Notes: generated by a model from the letters alone, not told the origin. A DNA stretch of 64,000 nt from an uncultured Acetatifactor sp. (GCA_947625255.1 CANQNT010000011.1:48650-112649); one strand, 5' to 3'; positions 1 through 8,773 are shown, numbered from the stretch's first letter. Translations and numbers: made by a program.

Positions 1-839
1 TGGCCCGTCTCTCTAATCTCTATCAAAACAACCGTTATCGGGATATCGTACAGGAAGTAGAGGCAGCGCAGAAAAAAGGCGCTTTCCAACGCAGTGCGGA
101 AATTGACGATTTTTACCAGTGGGCGAAGAAAAAATATGAATATGAAATCCTTTTAGAGCGATACAGAGATACCGTGGGAGACGGGAAAACTTATTTTCTA
201 CGGCGTCTTGGGGAAAAAGAACCGAATCGTGCCGGGCAGCTTCGTCTTCTCAAGTCAAAAACAGAGAATGTCCCCTCTCTTTCTCTCCTGGATCAGATTG
301 TTGGGTTGAGCTGGTGCGCCGGGCTGGCGATGATTGCACTTTGGTTCTTTTTAAAAGGCTCGTTGAGTCCCCTGGTATTGATGTTCGACATTGCCCTTTA
401 TGTGATTGATGTATTGACGTATCGGTCAGATAAAAAGGAATCCGCCGGGCGTGTCCGGGGGCGGAGACCGTATATCCTTCTTCCGTCTCTGCCGGTATTC
501 GTCGCAACAGTGATTATAACGGCAGTAAGGGGGGATCTGCTGCGTCCCTTCAACTTGTTTTTGTTATGTGGGCAGTTGTTTGGAGATGGAACCGCTGACG
601 ATGGCTTGATGGTCTATTTCTATCTGGTAGTGCTGGTATTTTTAATTTTTCACGGGATTCGGATTGGCCTTGCCAATGGAGCTGCGGTAAAAAAGAAAGC
701 AGGTATGCTTCGGGAGAAAAAGGAGCTTTTGGAATTTCTGAAACATTTTGAAAAGCAGGAGGAATTGCTTCTTGCGGAAGAGTTTGCGGAGATTGACGCG
801 ACTGACCGGATTCCACTGGAAAGCCTGTGGGAACAATAA
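1..839 (+). CDS. Hypothetical membrane protein, 5' end cut by window
   Basis: The frame is open from base 3 to the stop at 837-839, so the gene starts before the window; the GTG at 174 is only an internal candidate start. I do not recognise the family. The visible part begins with a charged, helical stretch, followed by about three hydrophobic segments (roughly around bases 300-430, 470-540 and 600-680) and a charged, Glu/Lys-rich C-terminal helix that probably faces the cytoplasm. A basic loop lies between the first two membrane stretches. It converges on the glycyl-radical gene, with a hairpin between them. No function is proposed. Confidence 0.6.
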   Translation, partial: ARLSNLYQNNRYRDIVQEVEAAQKKGAFQRSAEIDDFYQWAKKKYEYEILLERYRDTVGDGKTYFLRRLGEKEPNRAGQLRLLKSKTENVPSLSLLDQIVGLSWCAGLAMIALWFFLKGSLSPLVLMFDIALYVIDVLTYRSDKKESAGRVRGRRPYILLPSLPVFVATVIITAVRGDLLRPFNLFLLCGQLFGDGTADDGLMVYFYLVVLVFLIFHGIRIGLANGAAVKKKAGMLREKKELLEFLKHFEKQEELLLAEEFAEIDATDRIPLESLWEQ

Positions 840-866
840 TCCCGCTGGAGGAACTGATAAGACGGG

Positions 867-894
867 AAACGGCATGACCGAAGTCATGCCGTTT
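867..894. terminator. Hairpin between convergent genes
   Basis: Perfect 12-bp stem (867-878 with 883-894) with a four-base loop that reads TTCG on the minus strand, a very stable tetraloop. There is no U-tract on either side, so it may be an mRNA 3' end protector rather than a classical intrinsic terminator. It lies between the stops of the two converging genes. Confidence 0.55.
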
Positions 895-949
895 CGCTGA
901 TAAAAATCAGGCCGTCGGGCTCATCTGGGCGTCGTTCGTCCTGCGCGGC

Positions 950-1192
950 TTACATGGACTCGTGGAAAGTCCTGCTGATTACGTCAGCCTGCTGTTCCGG
1001 AGTCAGCTTAATGAAGTTCACGGCATATCCGCTGACACGGATCGTGAGCTGCGGATAATTCTCAGGATGCTTCTGGGCGTCCAGCAGCGTATCGCGGTTC
1101 AAAACGTTGACATTCAAATGATGGCCGCCCTTGGTAGCGTAGCCGTCCAACAGATTGACAAGATTTGTTACTTGAGCGGAATTTTCTTTCAT
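950..1192 (-). CDS. Small autonomous glycyl-radical protein (GrcA-like)
   Basis: 80 residues that correspond only to the C-terminal glycyl-radical domain of pyruvate formate-lyase. The fingerprint RVSGYAVNF carries the radical glycine at about residue 55. Proteins of this kind (E. coli GrcA/YfiD, about 127 aa) can replace the oxygen-damaged C-terminus of pyruvate formate-lyase; the same role here is inference. The start ATG (1190-1192) has an AGGAGG ribosome site on the minus strand at about 1202-1207. No pyruvate formate-lyase or activating enzyme lies in the window, so it stands alone. It is shorter than GrcA and has almost nothing outside the radical domain. Family assignment is strong, role moderate. 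Confidence 0.85.
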   Translation of the reverse strand: MKENSAQVTNLVNLLDGYATKGGHHLNVNVLNRDTLLDAQKHPENYPQLTIRVSGYAVNFIKLTPEQQADVISRTFHESM

Positions 1193-1336
1193 TGCTAAAT
1201 TACCTCCTGTTCATTCTTCAATAATAGTAATAGTTACTGATTTCTTATATATACAATATCACCTTTTCTCAAAACTGTCCAGTAGTCCGGACTTTTTTTT
1301 TGTTTTTTTTTAGATACATCAGGTGAAAAAAATTAG

Positions 1337-1364
1337 ACATATCTTGGACAGGGCTTCATATATT
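1337..1364 (+). promoter_or_regulatory. Possible sigma-E-type promoter of spoIIIA
   Basis: A CATATCT-like box at 1338-1344 and CATATATT at 1357-1364 resemble the -35 and -10 of sigma-E promoters, which drive spoIIIA in Bacillus subtilis. The spacing is short (12 bases) and the start codon follows closely, so this is a weak candidate. Confidence 0.25.
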
Positions 1365-1384
1365 GAGATAAGGGGGTGAGGCAG

Positions 1385-2326
1385 ATGAGCGGTGTGCTGC
1401 AATTGTTTCCCAAGGAAAGACGCTGGTTCTGGAAACGGGTGGCGGAGGATGAGGAGCGGATTCAGGAAATCCGTATCCGTACAGAGCTTCCGGTGCTGAT
1501 CCTATGGGAAGGGCGCGAACGGTTTCTGGATGAGGAAGGCAATTACGCGGATCGTCCGGAAAAAGCTTACCGGGCGATGGAGGAAGAAGTGCGGCAGGTG
1601 CTGCAGCATGTTTGTCATTATTCGCTTTACGCTTATGAAGATGAATTGCGCCAGGGTTTTATCACGGTTGCGGGAGGGCATCGAGTGGGCGTGGCGGGAC
1701 AAGCGGTTCTGGAGACGGAGGAGCGTCTTCGGACGATTAAGCATATCACGTGCCTGAATATTCGCCTGTCTCATCAGGTCCGGGGAGCGGGGGACGGAGT
1801 GCTGCATTTTATCTATGAAAAAGGGGAATTGCAGAATACCTTGATTATTTCGCCGCCGGGCTGCGGGAAAACCACGCTGCTCCGGGATCTGGTACGGCAG
1901 ATTTCGGACGGAAATCCTTATGGGAGCGGAAAGTGCGTGGGGCTCGTGGATGAGCGCTCGGAGATTGCGGGATGTTTTCAGGGAAAGCCCCAGAATGACG
2001 TGGGGATTCGGACAGATGTGCTGGATGCTTGTCCAAAGGCCTTGGGGATGATGCTTCTTTTACGTGCCATGTCCCCGCAGGTACTGGCCATTGATGAAAT
2101 GGGGGGAGAGAGGGATTTGGAAGCGGTCCGGCTGGCCTCTTCCTGCGGCTGCAGACTGGTGGCTACCGTTCACGGAAGCGGGATGAAGGATGTGCGCAGG
2201 AAAGCGGGAATGGGGAGACTGCTGGAAGAGGGAATTTTTCAGCGGTTTTTGATTCTGGGGAAACGAGAAGGCAGATGCGTGGTGTTGGACATGCATCGTT
2301 GGGAGCCGGGAAAGGAGCTGGCATGA
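1385..2326 (+). CDS. spoIIIAA: Stage III sporulation protein AA (ATPase)
   Basis: ATPase of the SpoIIIA-SpoIIQ channel that connects mother cell and engulfed forespore; it is related to type II/IV secretion ATPases and thought to energise the channel from the mother-cell side. A Walker A motif, PPGCGKTTLL, lies near residue 160, a Walker B-like VLAIDEMGG near 240 and an ATVHG motif near 265. An in-frame GTG exists at 1376, but the AGGGGG at 1371-1376 sits correctly for the ATG at 1385, giving about 313 residues, normal for the family. First gene of an eight-gene operon; its stop overlaps the spoIIIAB start (ATGA). Confidence 0.95.
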   Translation: MSGVLQLFPKERRWFWKRVAEDEERIQEIRIRTELPVLILWEGRERFLDEEGNYADRPEKAYRAMEEEVRQVLQHVCHYSLYAYEDELRQGFITVAGGHRVGVAGQAVLETEERLRTIKHITCLNIRLSHQVRGAGDGVLHFIYEKGELQNTLIISPPGCGKTTLLRDLVRQISDGNPYGSGKCVGLVDERSEIAGCFQGKPQNDVGIRTDVLDACPKALGMMLLLRAMSPQVLAIDEMGGERDLEAVRLASSCGCRLVATVHGSGMKDVRRKAGMGRLLEEGIFQRFLILGKREGRCVVLDMHRWEPGKELA

Positions 2327-2841
2327 TGCGCTGGATCGGATGTGTAATGATTGGCGGCGGCTGCCTGGGACTGGGATGTTGGTATCGGGAGCAGTTTCGG
2401 CTGCGCCTTAAGGCTTTGCGCACGCTGCAGGAATTGTTGGAAATCATGATGAGCGAGGTGCGTTATAGCAAGGCCACTTTGCCGGAGTGCTGCATGAAAC
2501 TGAGCAGGCGCCTGGAAGAGCCTTACAAACAGGCCCTGACCAAAGTCTTTGAGGAAATGGGAAGAAATGAGGGAGAGGGCTTTGGAACCATTTTTCAAAA
2601 GCATATGAAAGAGTGCCTGGAGCGACTGCCGCTGAAAGCGGAGGAGAAGAACTTATTTCTCCAGTTTGCGGGCGGCTTTGGATTTGAGGAAGCCAGAATG
2701 CAGCTTTCCAGTATGGAACAGCTCAAGGAACGGTTGGACGCGCTGACAAAGCGTCTGGAGTCCGAGGTGGCGGAGAAGAGCCGGATGGCCATGGGTTTGG
2801 GAATCATGAGCGGTTTGCTGTTGGTTATTATTCTATTATAA
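2323..2841 (+). CDS. spoIIIAB: Stage III sporulation protein AB
   Basis: Mother-cell membrane component of the SpoIIIA complex. About 172 residues: an N-terminal hydrophobic segment (WIGCVMIGGGCLGLGCW), a helical soluble middle resembling type II secretion GspF domains, and a hydrophobic C-terminal tail. The start chosen is the ATG at 2323, which overlaps the spoIIIAA stop and has AAAGGAG at 2311-2317. An upstream in-frame ATG at 2275 lies inside spoIIIAA without a ribosome site. Length and position are canonical. Confidence 0.93.
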   Translation: MMRWIGCVMIGGGCLGLGCWYREQFRLRLKALRTLQELLEIMMSEVRYSKATLPECCMKLSRRLEEPYKQALTKVFEEMGRNEGEGFGTIFQKHMKECLERLPLKAEEKNLFLQFAGGFGFEEARMQLSSMEQLKERLDALTKRLESEVAEKSRMAMGLGIMSGLLLVIILL

Positions 2842-2900
2842 AGCCGTAGGATATTATCGCTGTCGGGGGCGGCGGTGGACCGGACGGAACGAGGAGCGGT

Positions 2901-3095
2901 ATGGGAGTAAGTCTGATATTTCGGATTGCGGCTGTGGGAATTTTGGTGACGATCCTCAGCCAGATTTTAAAGCATAGTGGAAGAGAGGAGCATGCCTTTT
3001 TACTGAGTTTGGCCGCGCTGATCCTGGTTCTGGGCTGGATCATTCCCTATATTTATGATTTGTTCAATACGATCCAGACACTGTTTTCCCTGTAA
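2901..3095 (+). CDS. spoIIIAC: Stage III sporulation protein AC
   Basis: Very small (64 aa) membrane protein with two transmembrane helices separated by a short polar turn (HSGREEH). It is a standard component of the spoIIIA operon and is thought to form part of the membrane channel with SpoIIIAD. Identified by size, hydrophobic pattern and its invariable place between AB and AD. A GAGGAGCGG ribosome site precedes the ATG. The short gap after spoIIIAB holds no other gene. Confidence 0.92.
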   Translation: MGVSLIFRIAAVGILVTILSQILKHSGREEHAFLLSLAALILVLGWIIPYIYDLFNTIQTLFSL

Positions 3096-3142
3096 GTTTT
3101 GTTGTTTGTAAGGCGTTTGGAATCGTAAGGAAAGGAGGGCGC

Positions 3143-3532
3143 ATGGCAGAAGTTATCAAGGTGGGAATGCTGGGTATCATAGGGATTCTGATCGCCATTC
3201 AATTCCGGTCGCAAAAGCCGGAGTATAGCACATATATTGGATTGGCAATCGGGATCCTGATATTTTACTATGCGCTCAAGGAATTCGAAGCGGTTATCAG
3301 TCAGTTTGAAGTGATCCAGAAATATCTGGGCAGCGGAGAGAGCTATCTGGCAATCCTTCTGAAAGTGATCGGCATCACTTATATTTGTGAATTCAGCTCC
3401 AGCATCTGCAAGGATGCGGGATACGGGACGGTGGCGGAGCAGATCGAGGTTCTGGGCAAGCTGTCCGTGATGTTTGCTGGTTTGCCGATTTTATTTGCCG
3501 TGATCGAACAGATGCAGGGATTTCTCGGCTAG
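3143..3532 (+). CDS. spoIIIAD: Stage III sporulation protein AD
   Basis: 129-residue integral membrane protein with about four hydrophobic helices, the usual length for SpoIIIAD. It is similar to AC in its first half and acts in the mother-cell membrane of the SpoIIIA channel. The conserved-looking region YICEFSSSICKDAG near residue 85 is typical. Ribosome site AAAGGAGGG lies just before the ATG. It lies in series between AC and AE. Confidence 0.93.
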   Translation: MAEVIKVGMLGIIGILIAIQFRSQKPEYSTYIGLAIGILIFYYALKEFEAVISQFEVIQKYLGSGESYLAILLKVIGITYICEFSSSICKDAGYGTVAEQIEVLGKLSVMFAGLPILFAVIEQMQGFLG

Positions 3533-3553
3533 GATGGGAAAGAGGGGAGACGC

Positions 3554-4624
3554 ATGGATACAGTGATCAATATTGAAGAGATCTGGCAGCAGTACGGTCT
3601 GGACAAGCTGCAGCAGGGTCTCCAGACCCTTTTCCCGGACTACACGATTTCCCTTCAGGAGTTGTTTGGCCGGATTCTGGACGGGGATATTCTGGGAGTG
3701 TTGTCAGGGATTCCGCGGATGCTGTTTGGAGGAGCCGCTTCCCAGCTTGCGGGAATGCGCAATATTTTGGTCTGGCTGCTGGTGCTGGGGATCGTGTCCG
3801 CGGTTACCACGCACTTTGTGGAAATTTTTGACCGGCATCAGATCGCTGACCTAAGCTTTTATTTTATGTACTTATTGCTGACGGCCGTACTGCTGCAGTG
3901 CTTTCGTCAGGCGGCCCAGACGGCGGAGAACACGATTGAAAACATTGTGACGTTTATCAGGCTTTTGGTGCCGACTTACCTGATGTCCGTAGGTGTCGCC
4001 ACGGGGGCGGTAACGGTGGGGGCCTATTATCAGTTGCTGCTGTTGGTCGTCTATGGCGTGGAAAATATTTTGGTGGCGGGAATTCTTCCCTTTGTGTACA
4101 GCTACTGTATGTTGGCAGTGGTGGGAGGCATCTGGGTGGAAGAAAAGCTGAACCTTTTGATGGATTTGCTGGAGAGAGGGATTCGGACGGTGCTGAAAGC
4201 GGCAGTGGGGATTGTGACGGGTGTGAGTGTTTTTCAGTCCATGCTGACACCCATTATTGATTCGGTAAAAAGTTCCGCGCTGCAAAAGGCGCTTTCAGCC
4301 ATTCCAGGCATCGGAAACGCGGCGAACGGAGTCCTGGAGCTGGTTTTGGGAAGTGCCGTCATCATAAAAAACAGTATTGGGGTGGTGCTTTTGCTTTTGT
4401 TGATCATATTGTGCGCTTCTCCTTTGCTGCAAGTGTTTTTGATTGCCAGTCTTTTAAAAATCGCGGCTGCCCTTATGGGAATCATCAGCGATTCGCGGAT
4501 CACCACGGTGACAAACCGGGTGGGGGAGGGCGGAATGCTTTTGTTCCGGACGGTGGGAACGGCGCTGCTTTTATTTCTCATTACCATTTCCATGATGGCC
4601 GCCGCCACGAACAGGGGGATTTAA
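3554..4624 (+). CDS. spoIIIAE: Stage III sporulation protein AE
   Basis: Polytopic membrane protein of the SpoIIIA channel, 356 residues with about eight hydrophobic segments from residue 70 onward. Many SpoIIIAE proteins are about 390-400 aa and begin with a cleavable signal peptide. Here the N-terminus (MDTVINIEEIWQQYGLDKL) is polar and no signal is visible. The start is supported by an AGAGGGGAG ribosome site directly upstream, so the shorter form seems genuine. The stop at 4622-4624 directly abuts the spoIIIAF ATG, suggesting coupled translation. Confidence 0.93.
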   Translation: MDTVINIEEIWQQYGLDKLQQGLQTLFPDYTISLQELFGRILDGDILGVLSGIPRMLFGGAASQLAGMRNILVWLLVLGIVSAVTTHFVEIFDRHQIADLSFYFMYLLLTAVLLQCFRQAAQTAENTIENIVTFIRLLVPTYLMSVGVATGAVTVGAYYQLLLLVVYGVENILVAGILPFVYSYCMLAVVGGIWVEEKLNLLMDLLERGIRTVLKAAVGIVTGVSVFQSMLTPIIDSVKSSALQKALSAIPGIGNAANGVLELVLGSAVIIKNSIGVVLLLLLIILCASPLLQVFLIASLLKIAAALMGIISDSRITTVTNRVGEGGMLLFRTVGTALLLFLITISMMAAATNRGI

Positions 4625-5155
4625 ATGACGGCATTTTTGAAAGTGATCCTGCAGGTGGGGATTTTTATGGTCTGTGCCCAGACCATCGTGCATTTCAAGC
4701 CCAACGGTTCTTATGAAAAATATTTGAAGATATTGGTGAGTCTTATGATCCTGATTCAGATTTTTCGGCCGATTCTCAGTCTTGTAGGAAGAAGCGGGGA
4801 AAGTCTGGAGGAACGGATCGGTTTTTTCCAGGGACAGATGTGGGACGGCATGGAGCAGGCGGGAGACATAGCCGAACGGGCGGACCAGATTTTGAATCAG
4901 ATGTCTCTGGAGGAAATCCGGGAGCGGCTGGAAACGGAGCGGAGGACAAGCGCCGGGGAGGATACGGACAGCGGTCCGGGCGATGGGACGGGAAACCAGA
5001 AAAAAGCCGGGGACAGTCCGGGCGAGGAAATAGGTGCTCGGAAGATGGACGAGGAAAGCCGGGACGAAGAAAGCTTGAGACAATCTACGGTTCAAATCGA
5101 AAAGATTCAGGTGGAGTTGGGAACGGAGGCGGAAAAGCGTGCGGAAACTGAGTGA
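4625..5155 (+). CDS. spoIIIAF: Stage III sporulation protein AF
   Basis: 176 residues. Two N-terminal transmembrane segments (about residues 6-22 and 34-54) are followed by a soluble, highly charged domain, the normal architecture of SpoIIIAF, whose soluble part has a ring-building-motif-like fold. The last third is rich in Glu, Gly and Asp and looks low-complexity. It starts immediately at the AE stop and overlaps spoIIIAG by 17 bases. Confidence 0.9.
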   Translation: MTAFLKVILQVGIFMVCAQTIVHFKPNGSYEKYLKILVSLMILIQIFRPILSLVGRSGESLEERIGFFQGQMWDGMEQAGDIAERADQILNQMSLEEIRERLETERRTSAGEDTDSGPGDGTGNQKKAGDSPGEEIGARKMDEESRDEESLRQSTVQIEKIQVELGTEAEKRAETE

Positions 5156-5774
5156 GTGGATAGAGAAAAAAGGCCTGCGGAAATGGTTTCAAAGGGACAA
5201 TCTTATCATTCTGATCCTTTCCGGCGTGCTTTTGATGATAATCGCCTGGCCCATGGATCAGAAAAAGGAAAAGGAGGAAGGGTCTGAAGAAAGGTCCGGA
5301 GAAAAAACGGAGGAAGAAACGGAGGAAGAAACGGAAGTTTTCTCTTCGGAAACAAACCGGGAATCGGAGCTGGACCGATATGTCGCTTCTTTGGAAGACC
5401 GTCTGGAAAGCTTGTTGTCCCGTATGGAAGGCGTGGGGGAGGTGCGTGTCATGATCACCCTTCGCTCCTCCCAGGAGTTGGTGCTGGAAAAGGACCAGCC
5501 CGTGACTCGTTCCGAGACCACGGAAAAGGATGCGGAAGGCGGCAGCAGAAGTGTTTATGAATCGGAAAACGGGGAAACCACGGTCTATGCCTCCGATGGA
5601 AGCAAGCAAAGCCCTTATGTGGTCAAAACGCTGACTCCCAGAGTCGAGGGCGTGGTGGTGATGGCCCAGGGCGCGGGTACCGCCCGGGTTTCCAGCGACA
5701 TTTCAGAAGCGGTTCAAGCCTTGTTCGGTATTGACGCCCACAAGGTCAAGGTCATCAGGATGAAAAACGAATGA
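5139..5774 (+). CDS. spoIIIAG: Stage III sporulation protein AG
   Basis: Single-pass protein, 211 aa, that forms a large ring of the SpoIIIA channel in the intermembrane space. One transmembrane helix near residues 25-42, a Glu/Lys-rich linker, then a ring-building domain (SELDRYVASLEDRLESLL onward). The GTG start at 5139 follows GGAGG at about 5125 and overlaps spoIIIAF. The linker contains two tandem 12-bp units (5307-5330) that encode a TEEE repeat, so linker length may vary between strains. Confidence 0.93.
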   Translation: MRKLSEWIEKKGLRKWFQRDNLIILILSGVLLMIIAWPMDQKKEKEEGSEERSGEKTEEETEEETEVFSSETNRESELDRYVASLEDRLESLLSRMEGVGEVRVMITLRSSQELVLEKDQPVTRSETTEKDAEGGSRSVYESENGETTVYASDGSKQSPYVVKTLTPRVEGVVVMAQGAGTARVSSDISEAVQALFGIDAHKVKVIRMKNE

Positions 5775-5860
5775 AGGCATATATCCGAAAAGCGATTCAT
5801 AGAATGAACTAGTAAAAAAGATACAAGCGGCCAGTAACCGCTTGGAAAAGGGAGAATGCC

Positions 5861-6676
5861 GTGAAAAATTTATTCAAAAAAAATCAGCTGATGATCACCG
5901 CACTTGCCATTATGATAGCGATTGCCGGCTATCTGCAATTTGCGGGAACCAATCTTGAGGAGGACTTGATGACGGACACTGTAAACGACGTGGGATCTAC
6001 CGGAGTGATTTCGGAGAACCTGACAGCGGACGATTTAATCTCAAACACGCCCGAGGATACTTTGGATTTGGAAAACAGTCTGCTGGATCTATCCGAGGAG
6101 GATTTGGCGGGAAATAATCTGACGGATATTGAAAGCCTGGATTCCGATGTGGACGTGTTGATGGAGGATTACCTGGAGGAAGGGATGGAAGATGTGGTCA
6201 ATCCCACGGATGAGAATCTGACGGCGTCCCTGACGGATCAGGATCCCCAGACCCAGTCCGCGGTCCAGCCCGAGGAAGATGAGATCCCCGGAGAAGCGGT
6301 ATTCACTTCCGCTGACGGCGTGACGGTCCTGTCAGAGGCAAAGCTCCTCAAGGAACAGACCAGGGCCAAAAACAAGGAAACCCTGTTGGACATCATTAAC
6401 AGCACCGGTATTTCCGAAGAGCAGAAGCAAGAGGCCATTGACAACATGGTGCGCATGACGGATATCGCGGAAAAAGAGGCTGCCGCAGAAATCCTGCTGG
6501 AGGCCAAGGGATTTCTGGATGCGGTGGTCAGCATTGACGAAGGGGCAGTGGACGTGGTCATCAATGCCGCGGAACTTTCCGAAGCCCAGCGCGCCCAGAT
6601 CGAGGATATCGTAAAACGCAAAACCGAAATCCCCGCGGAGAATATCGTCATCAGCACGATTGTCAGCCAGGACTGA
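5861..6676 (+). CDS. spoIIIAH: Stage III sporulation protein AH
   Basis: Mother-cell half of the SpoIIIAH-SpoIIQ zipper that bridges the two membranes around the forespore. 271 aa: short basic N-terminus, one transmembrane helix (residues about 11-28), a long acidic spacer (to about 150), then the YscJ/FliF-like domain that binds SpoIIQ, visible as an alternating helix-strand region ending in ENIVISTIVSQD. The GTG start at 5861 has GGGAGA before it. The acidic spacer is longer than in Bacillus, as in other Clostridia. Last gene of the operon. Confidence 0.93.
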   Translation: MKNLFKKNQLMITALAIMIAIAGYLQFAGTNLEEDLMTDTVNDVGSTGVISENLTADDLISNTPEDTLDLENSLLDLSEEDLAGNNLTDIESLDSDVDVLMEDYLEEGMEDVVNPTDENLTASLTDQDPQTQSAVQPEEDEIPGEAVFTSADGVTVLSEAKLLKEQTRAKNKETLLDIINSTGISEEQKQEAIDNMVRMTDIAEKEAAAEILLEAKGFLDAVVSIDEGAVDVVINAAELSEAQRAQIEDIVKRKTEIPAENIVISTIVSQD

Positions 6677-6727
6677 CCTTACCTTGCAGAATATTTCGTA
6701 AAAAATTATGTACAATACATAAAAATA

Positions 6728-6736
6728 TGTTATACT
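6728..6736 (+). promoter_or_regulatory. Extended -10 promoter ahead of deoB remnant
   Basis: TG at 6728-6729, one base, then TATACT at 6731-6736 form an extended -10 element with no convincing -35. It probably once served deoB and may now drive prfC. Confidence 0.4.
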
Positions 6737-6844
6737 TCAAGTAGGCGGCAAGCGGCGCGGCAGAGGGAGCTTTCCCCTCGCGCCGAGTCCGCGGGAAAGC
6801 CGCTGTTTTACCCATCGTTTTGAAAGGAGTCCCATCAATTTTAT

Positions 6845-7116
6845 ATGCCCAGAATATTTCTCATTGTCCTGGACGGTTTTGGCATCGGCGCCATGCCGGA
6901 TGCTCCGTCCTACGGTCATATAGATGTAAACACGTTAAAAAGTATTTCCGCCAGCCCATACTTTCAGGTACCAATCTGAAGGACATGGGCTTATTCAACA
7001 TTGACGGTTATGCCAGAAGATACATCCTTTCTCATGATTGGCGCCGGGCAAAAGCCGCGCGACCTGGGAACGAGAAAACCTTTGCGGACATTGGGGCAAC
7101 TGTGTTACAATATTTT
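6845..7116 (+). pseudogene. deoB: Decayed phosphopentomutase remnant
   Basis: Phosphopentomutase interconverts ribose-1- and ribose-5-phosphate; only its two ends survive here. From the ATG at 6845 one reads MPRIFLIVLDGFGIGAMPDA, the metal-binding N-terminus. Near 6972 one base is missing and the next frame continues as NLKDMGLFNIDG. The sequence then jumps to the C-terminal region: RRYI, a frame change at about 7025, FLMIGAGQKPRDLGTRK, another at about 7077, and TFADIGATVLQYF. About three quarters of the usual ~390 residues is deleted, with at least three frameshifts. A GAAAGGAG ribosome site still precedes the old start. It cannot make a functional enzyme. Confidence 0.85.
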
Positions 7117-7177
7117 TCGATTCTTTCCGCGTTTGGCGGAGAGGGAATGCTAAACATTGATATCGGAGGAAAGAAAC

Positions 7178-8773
7178 GTGCCTAATTATACGGAAGAAAT
7201 CAAGCGGAGAAGAACTTTCGCCATTATATCCCATCCTGACGCGGGTAAGACGACGCTGACGGAGAAATTTCTGCTTTATGGCGGGGCAATCAATCTGGCA
7301 GGAAGCGTAAAGGGAAAGGCCACTGCCAGACACGCTGTATCGGACTGGATGGAGATCGAAAAGGAGAGGGGAATTTCTGTGACATCCTCCGTCCTGCAGT
7401 TTGAATATGACGGTTATTGCGTGAACATTCTGGACACGCCCGGACACCAGGATTTCTCGGAGGATACCTACCGTACCCTGATGGCAGCGGACTGCGCCGT
7501 CATGGTCATCGATGCCTCCAAAGGCGTGGAGGCCCAGACCAGAAAGCTTTTCAAGGTCTGTGTGATGCGCAAAATCCCGATTTTTACCTTTATCAATAAA
7601 ATGGACAGAGATGCCAACGATACCTTTGACCTGTTGGACGAAATCGAAAAGGAACTGGGAATCGCCACCTGCCCGGTCAATTGGCCCATTGGTTCCGGAA
7701 AGAGTTTCAAGGGGGTCTATGATCGGAATAAAAAATGTGTCATTACCTATTTCGATACGGAAAAAGGGACCAGGGAGGGACATTCCCGGGAACTGCCCAT
7801 CGAGCAAGAGGATCTGCTTCGGGAGCAGCTTGGCGGGGAAGCGACGGACAAGCTTTTGGAGGAAATCGAGCTTTTGGACGGCGCCAGTGCGGAGTTTGAT
7901 CTGAACGAAGTGAGAAAGGGTGATCTGACTCCCGTGTTTTTCGGTTCCGCCCTGACCAACTTTGGCGTGGAAATCTTTTTAAAGCACTTTTTGGAAATGG
8001 CTACGCCGCCTCTGCCCCGAGTGGCGGATATTGGCGTGGTGGACCCGGTGGAGGCGGATTTCAGCGCCTTTGTCTTTAAAATTCAGGCAAATATGAACAG
8101 AGCCCACCGTGACCGGGTGGCTTTTATGAGGATCTGTTCCGGAAGATTTGATGCCAACATGGAGGTGCGTCATGTACAGGGCGGCAAGGTCATGCGCCTG
8201 TCCCAGCCCCAGCAGATCATGGCCGATGAACGCAAGATTTTGAGCGAGGCTTACGCGGGGGACATTATCGGTGTGTTTGACCCGGGCATTTTTTCCATTG
8301 GAGACACGATCTGCGCGCCTAAAAACAACTTTCGCTACGAAGGAATTCCTACCTTTGCGCCGGAACATTTTGCCAGAGTGCGTCAGATGGATACCATGAA
8401 GCGCAAGCAGTTTGTGAAAGGCATCGAGCAGATCGCCCAGGAGGGCGCCATCCAGATTTTCCAGGAATTTAACGGCGGAATGGAGGAAATCATCGTAGGC
8501 GTGGTGGGCGTTCTGCAGTTCGATGTTTTAAAATACCGTTTGGAAAATGAATACAATGTGGAGATCCGTCTGGAGAATCTGCCCTATGAGCATATCCGAT
8601 GGATCGTGAATAAGGACGAGGTCAACCTGGAACACCTGGTTGGGACCTCTGATATGAAGAAAGTAAAAGATATGAAAGGCAATCCTTTGCTGCTGTTCGT
8701 TAATCCCTGGAGTGTGGGCATGGTCCTGGACCGCAATAAAGGACTGGTGCTGCGGGAATTCGGCAGAAACTAA
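7178..8773 (+). CDS. prfC: Peptide chain release factor 3
   Basis: GTPase that recycles release factors RF1/RF2 from the ribosome after termination. 531 aa, as expected. The G domain is at the N-terminus: SHPDAGKTTLTEK (P-loop, about 15-30), DTPGHQDFSEDTYR (about 85-100), NKMDR (about 140). Domains II and III follow, ending in the RF3-type C-terminus. The start is the GTG at 7178 with GGAGGA at 7166-7171; an upstream in-frame TTG at 7157 would overlap this ribosome site. It lies directly after the deoB relic and may be transcribed from its old promoter. Confidence 0.95.
   Translation: MPNYTEEIKRRRTFAIISHPDAGKTTLTEKFLLYGGAINLAGSVKGKATARHAVSDWMEIEKERGISVTSSVLQFEYDGYCVNILDTPGHQDFSEDTYRTLMAADCAVMVIDASKGVEAQTRKLFKVCVMRKIPIFTFINKMDRDANDTFDLLDEIEKELGIATCPVNWPIGSGKSFKGVYDRNKKCVITYFDTEKGTREGHSRELPIEQEDLLREQLGGEATDKLLEEIELLDGASAEFDLNEVRKGDLTPVFFGSALTNFGVEIFLKHFLEMATPPLPRVADIGVVDPVEADFSAFVFKIQANMNRAHRDRVAFMRICSGRFDANMEVRHVQGGKVMRLSQPQQIMADERKILSEAYAGDIIGVFDPGIFSIGDTICAPKNNFRYEGIPTFAPEHFARVRQMDTMKRKQFVKGIEQIAQEGAIQIFQEFNGGMEEIIVGVVGVLQFDVLKYRLENEYNVEIRLENLPYEHIRWIVNKDEVNLEHLVGTSDMKKVKDMKGNPLLLFVNPWSVGMVLDRNKGLVLREFGRN

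Noticed and set aside
1288..1310. GTCCGGAC palindrome followed by T runs, possible terminator
   Set aside because: The stem is only four base pairs without a loop and no plus-strand gene ends upstream.
6820..7185. 121-codon plus-strand frame
   Set aside because: It only strings together out-of-frame pieces of the deoB relic.
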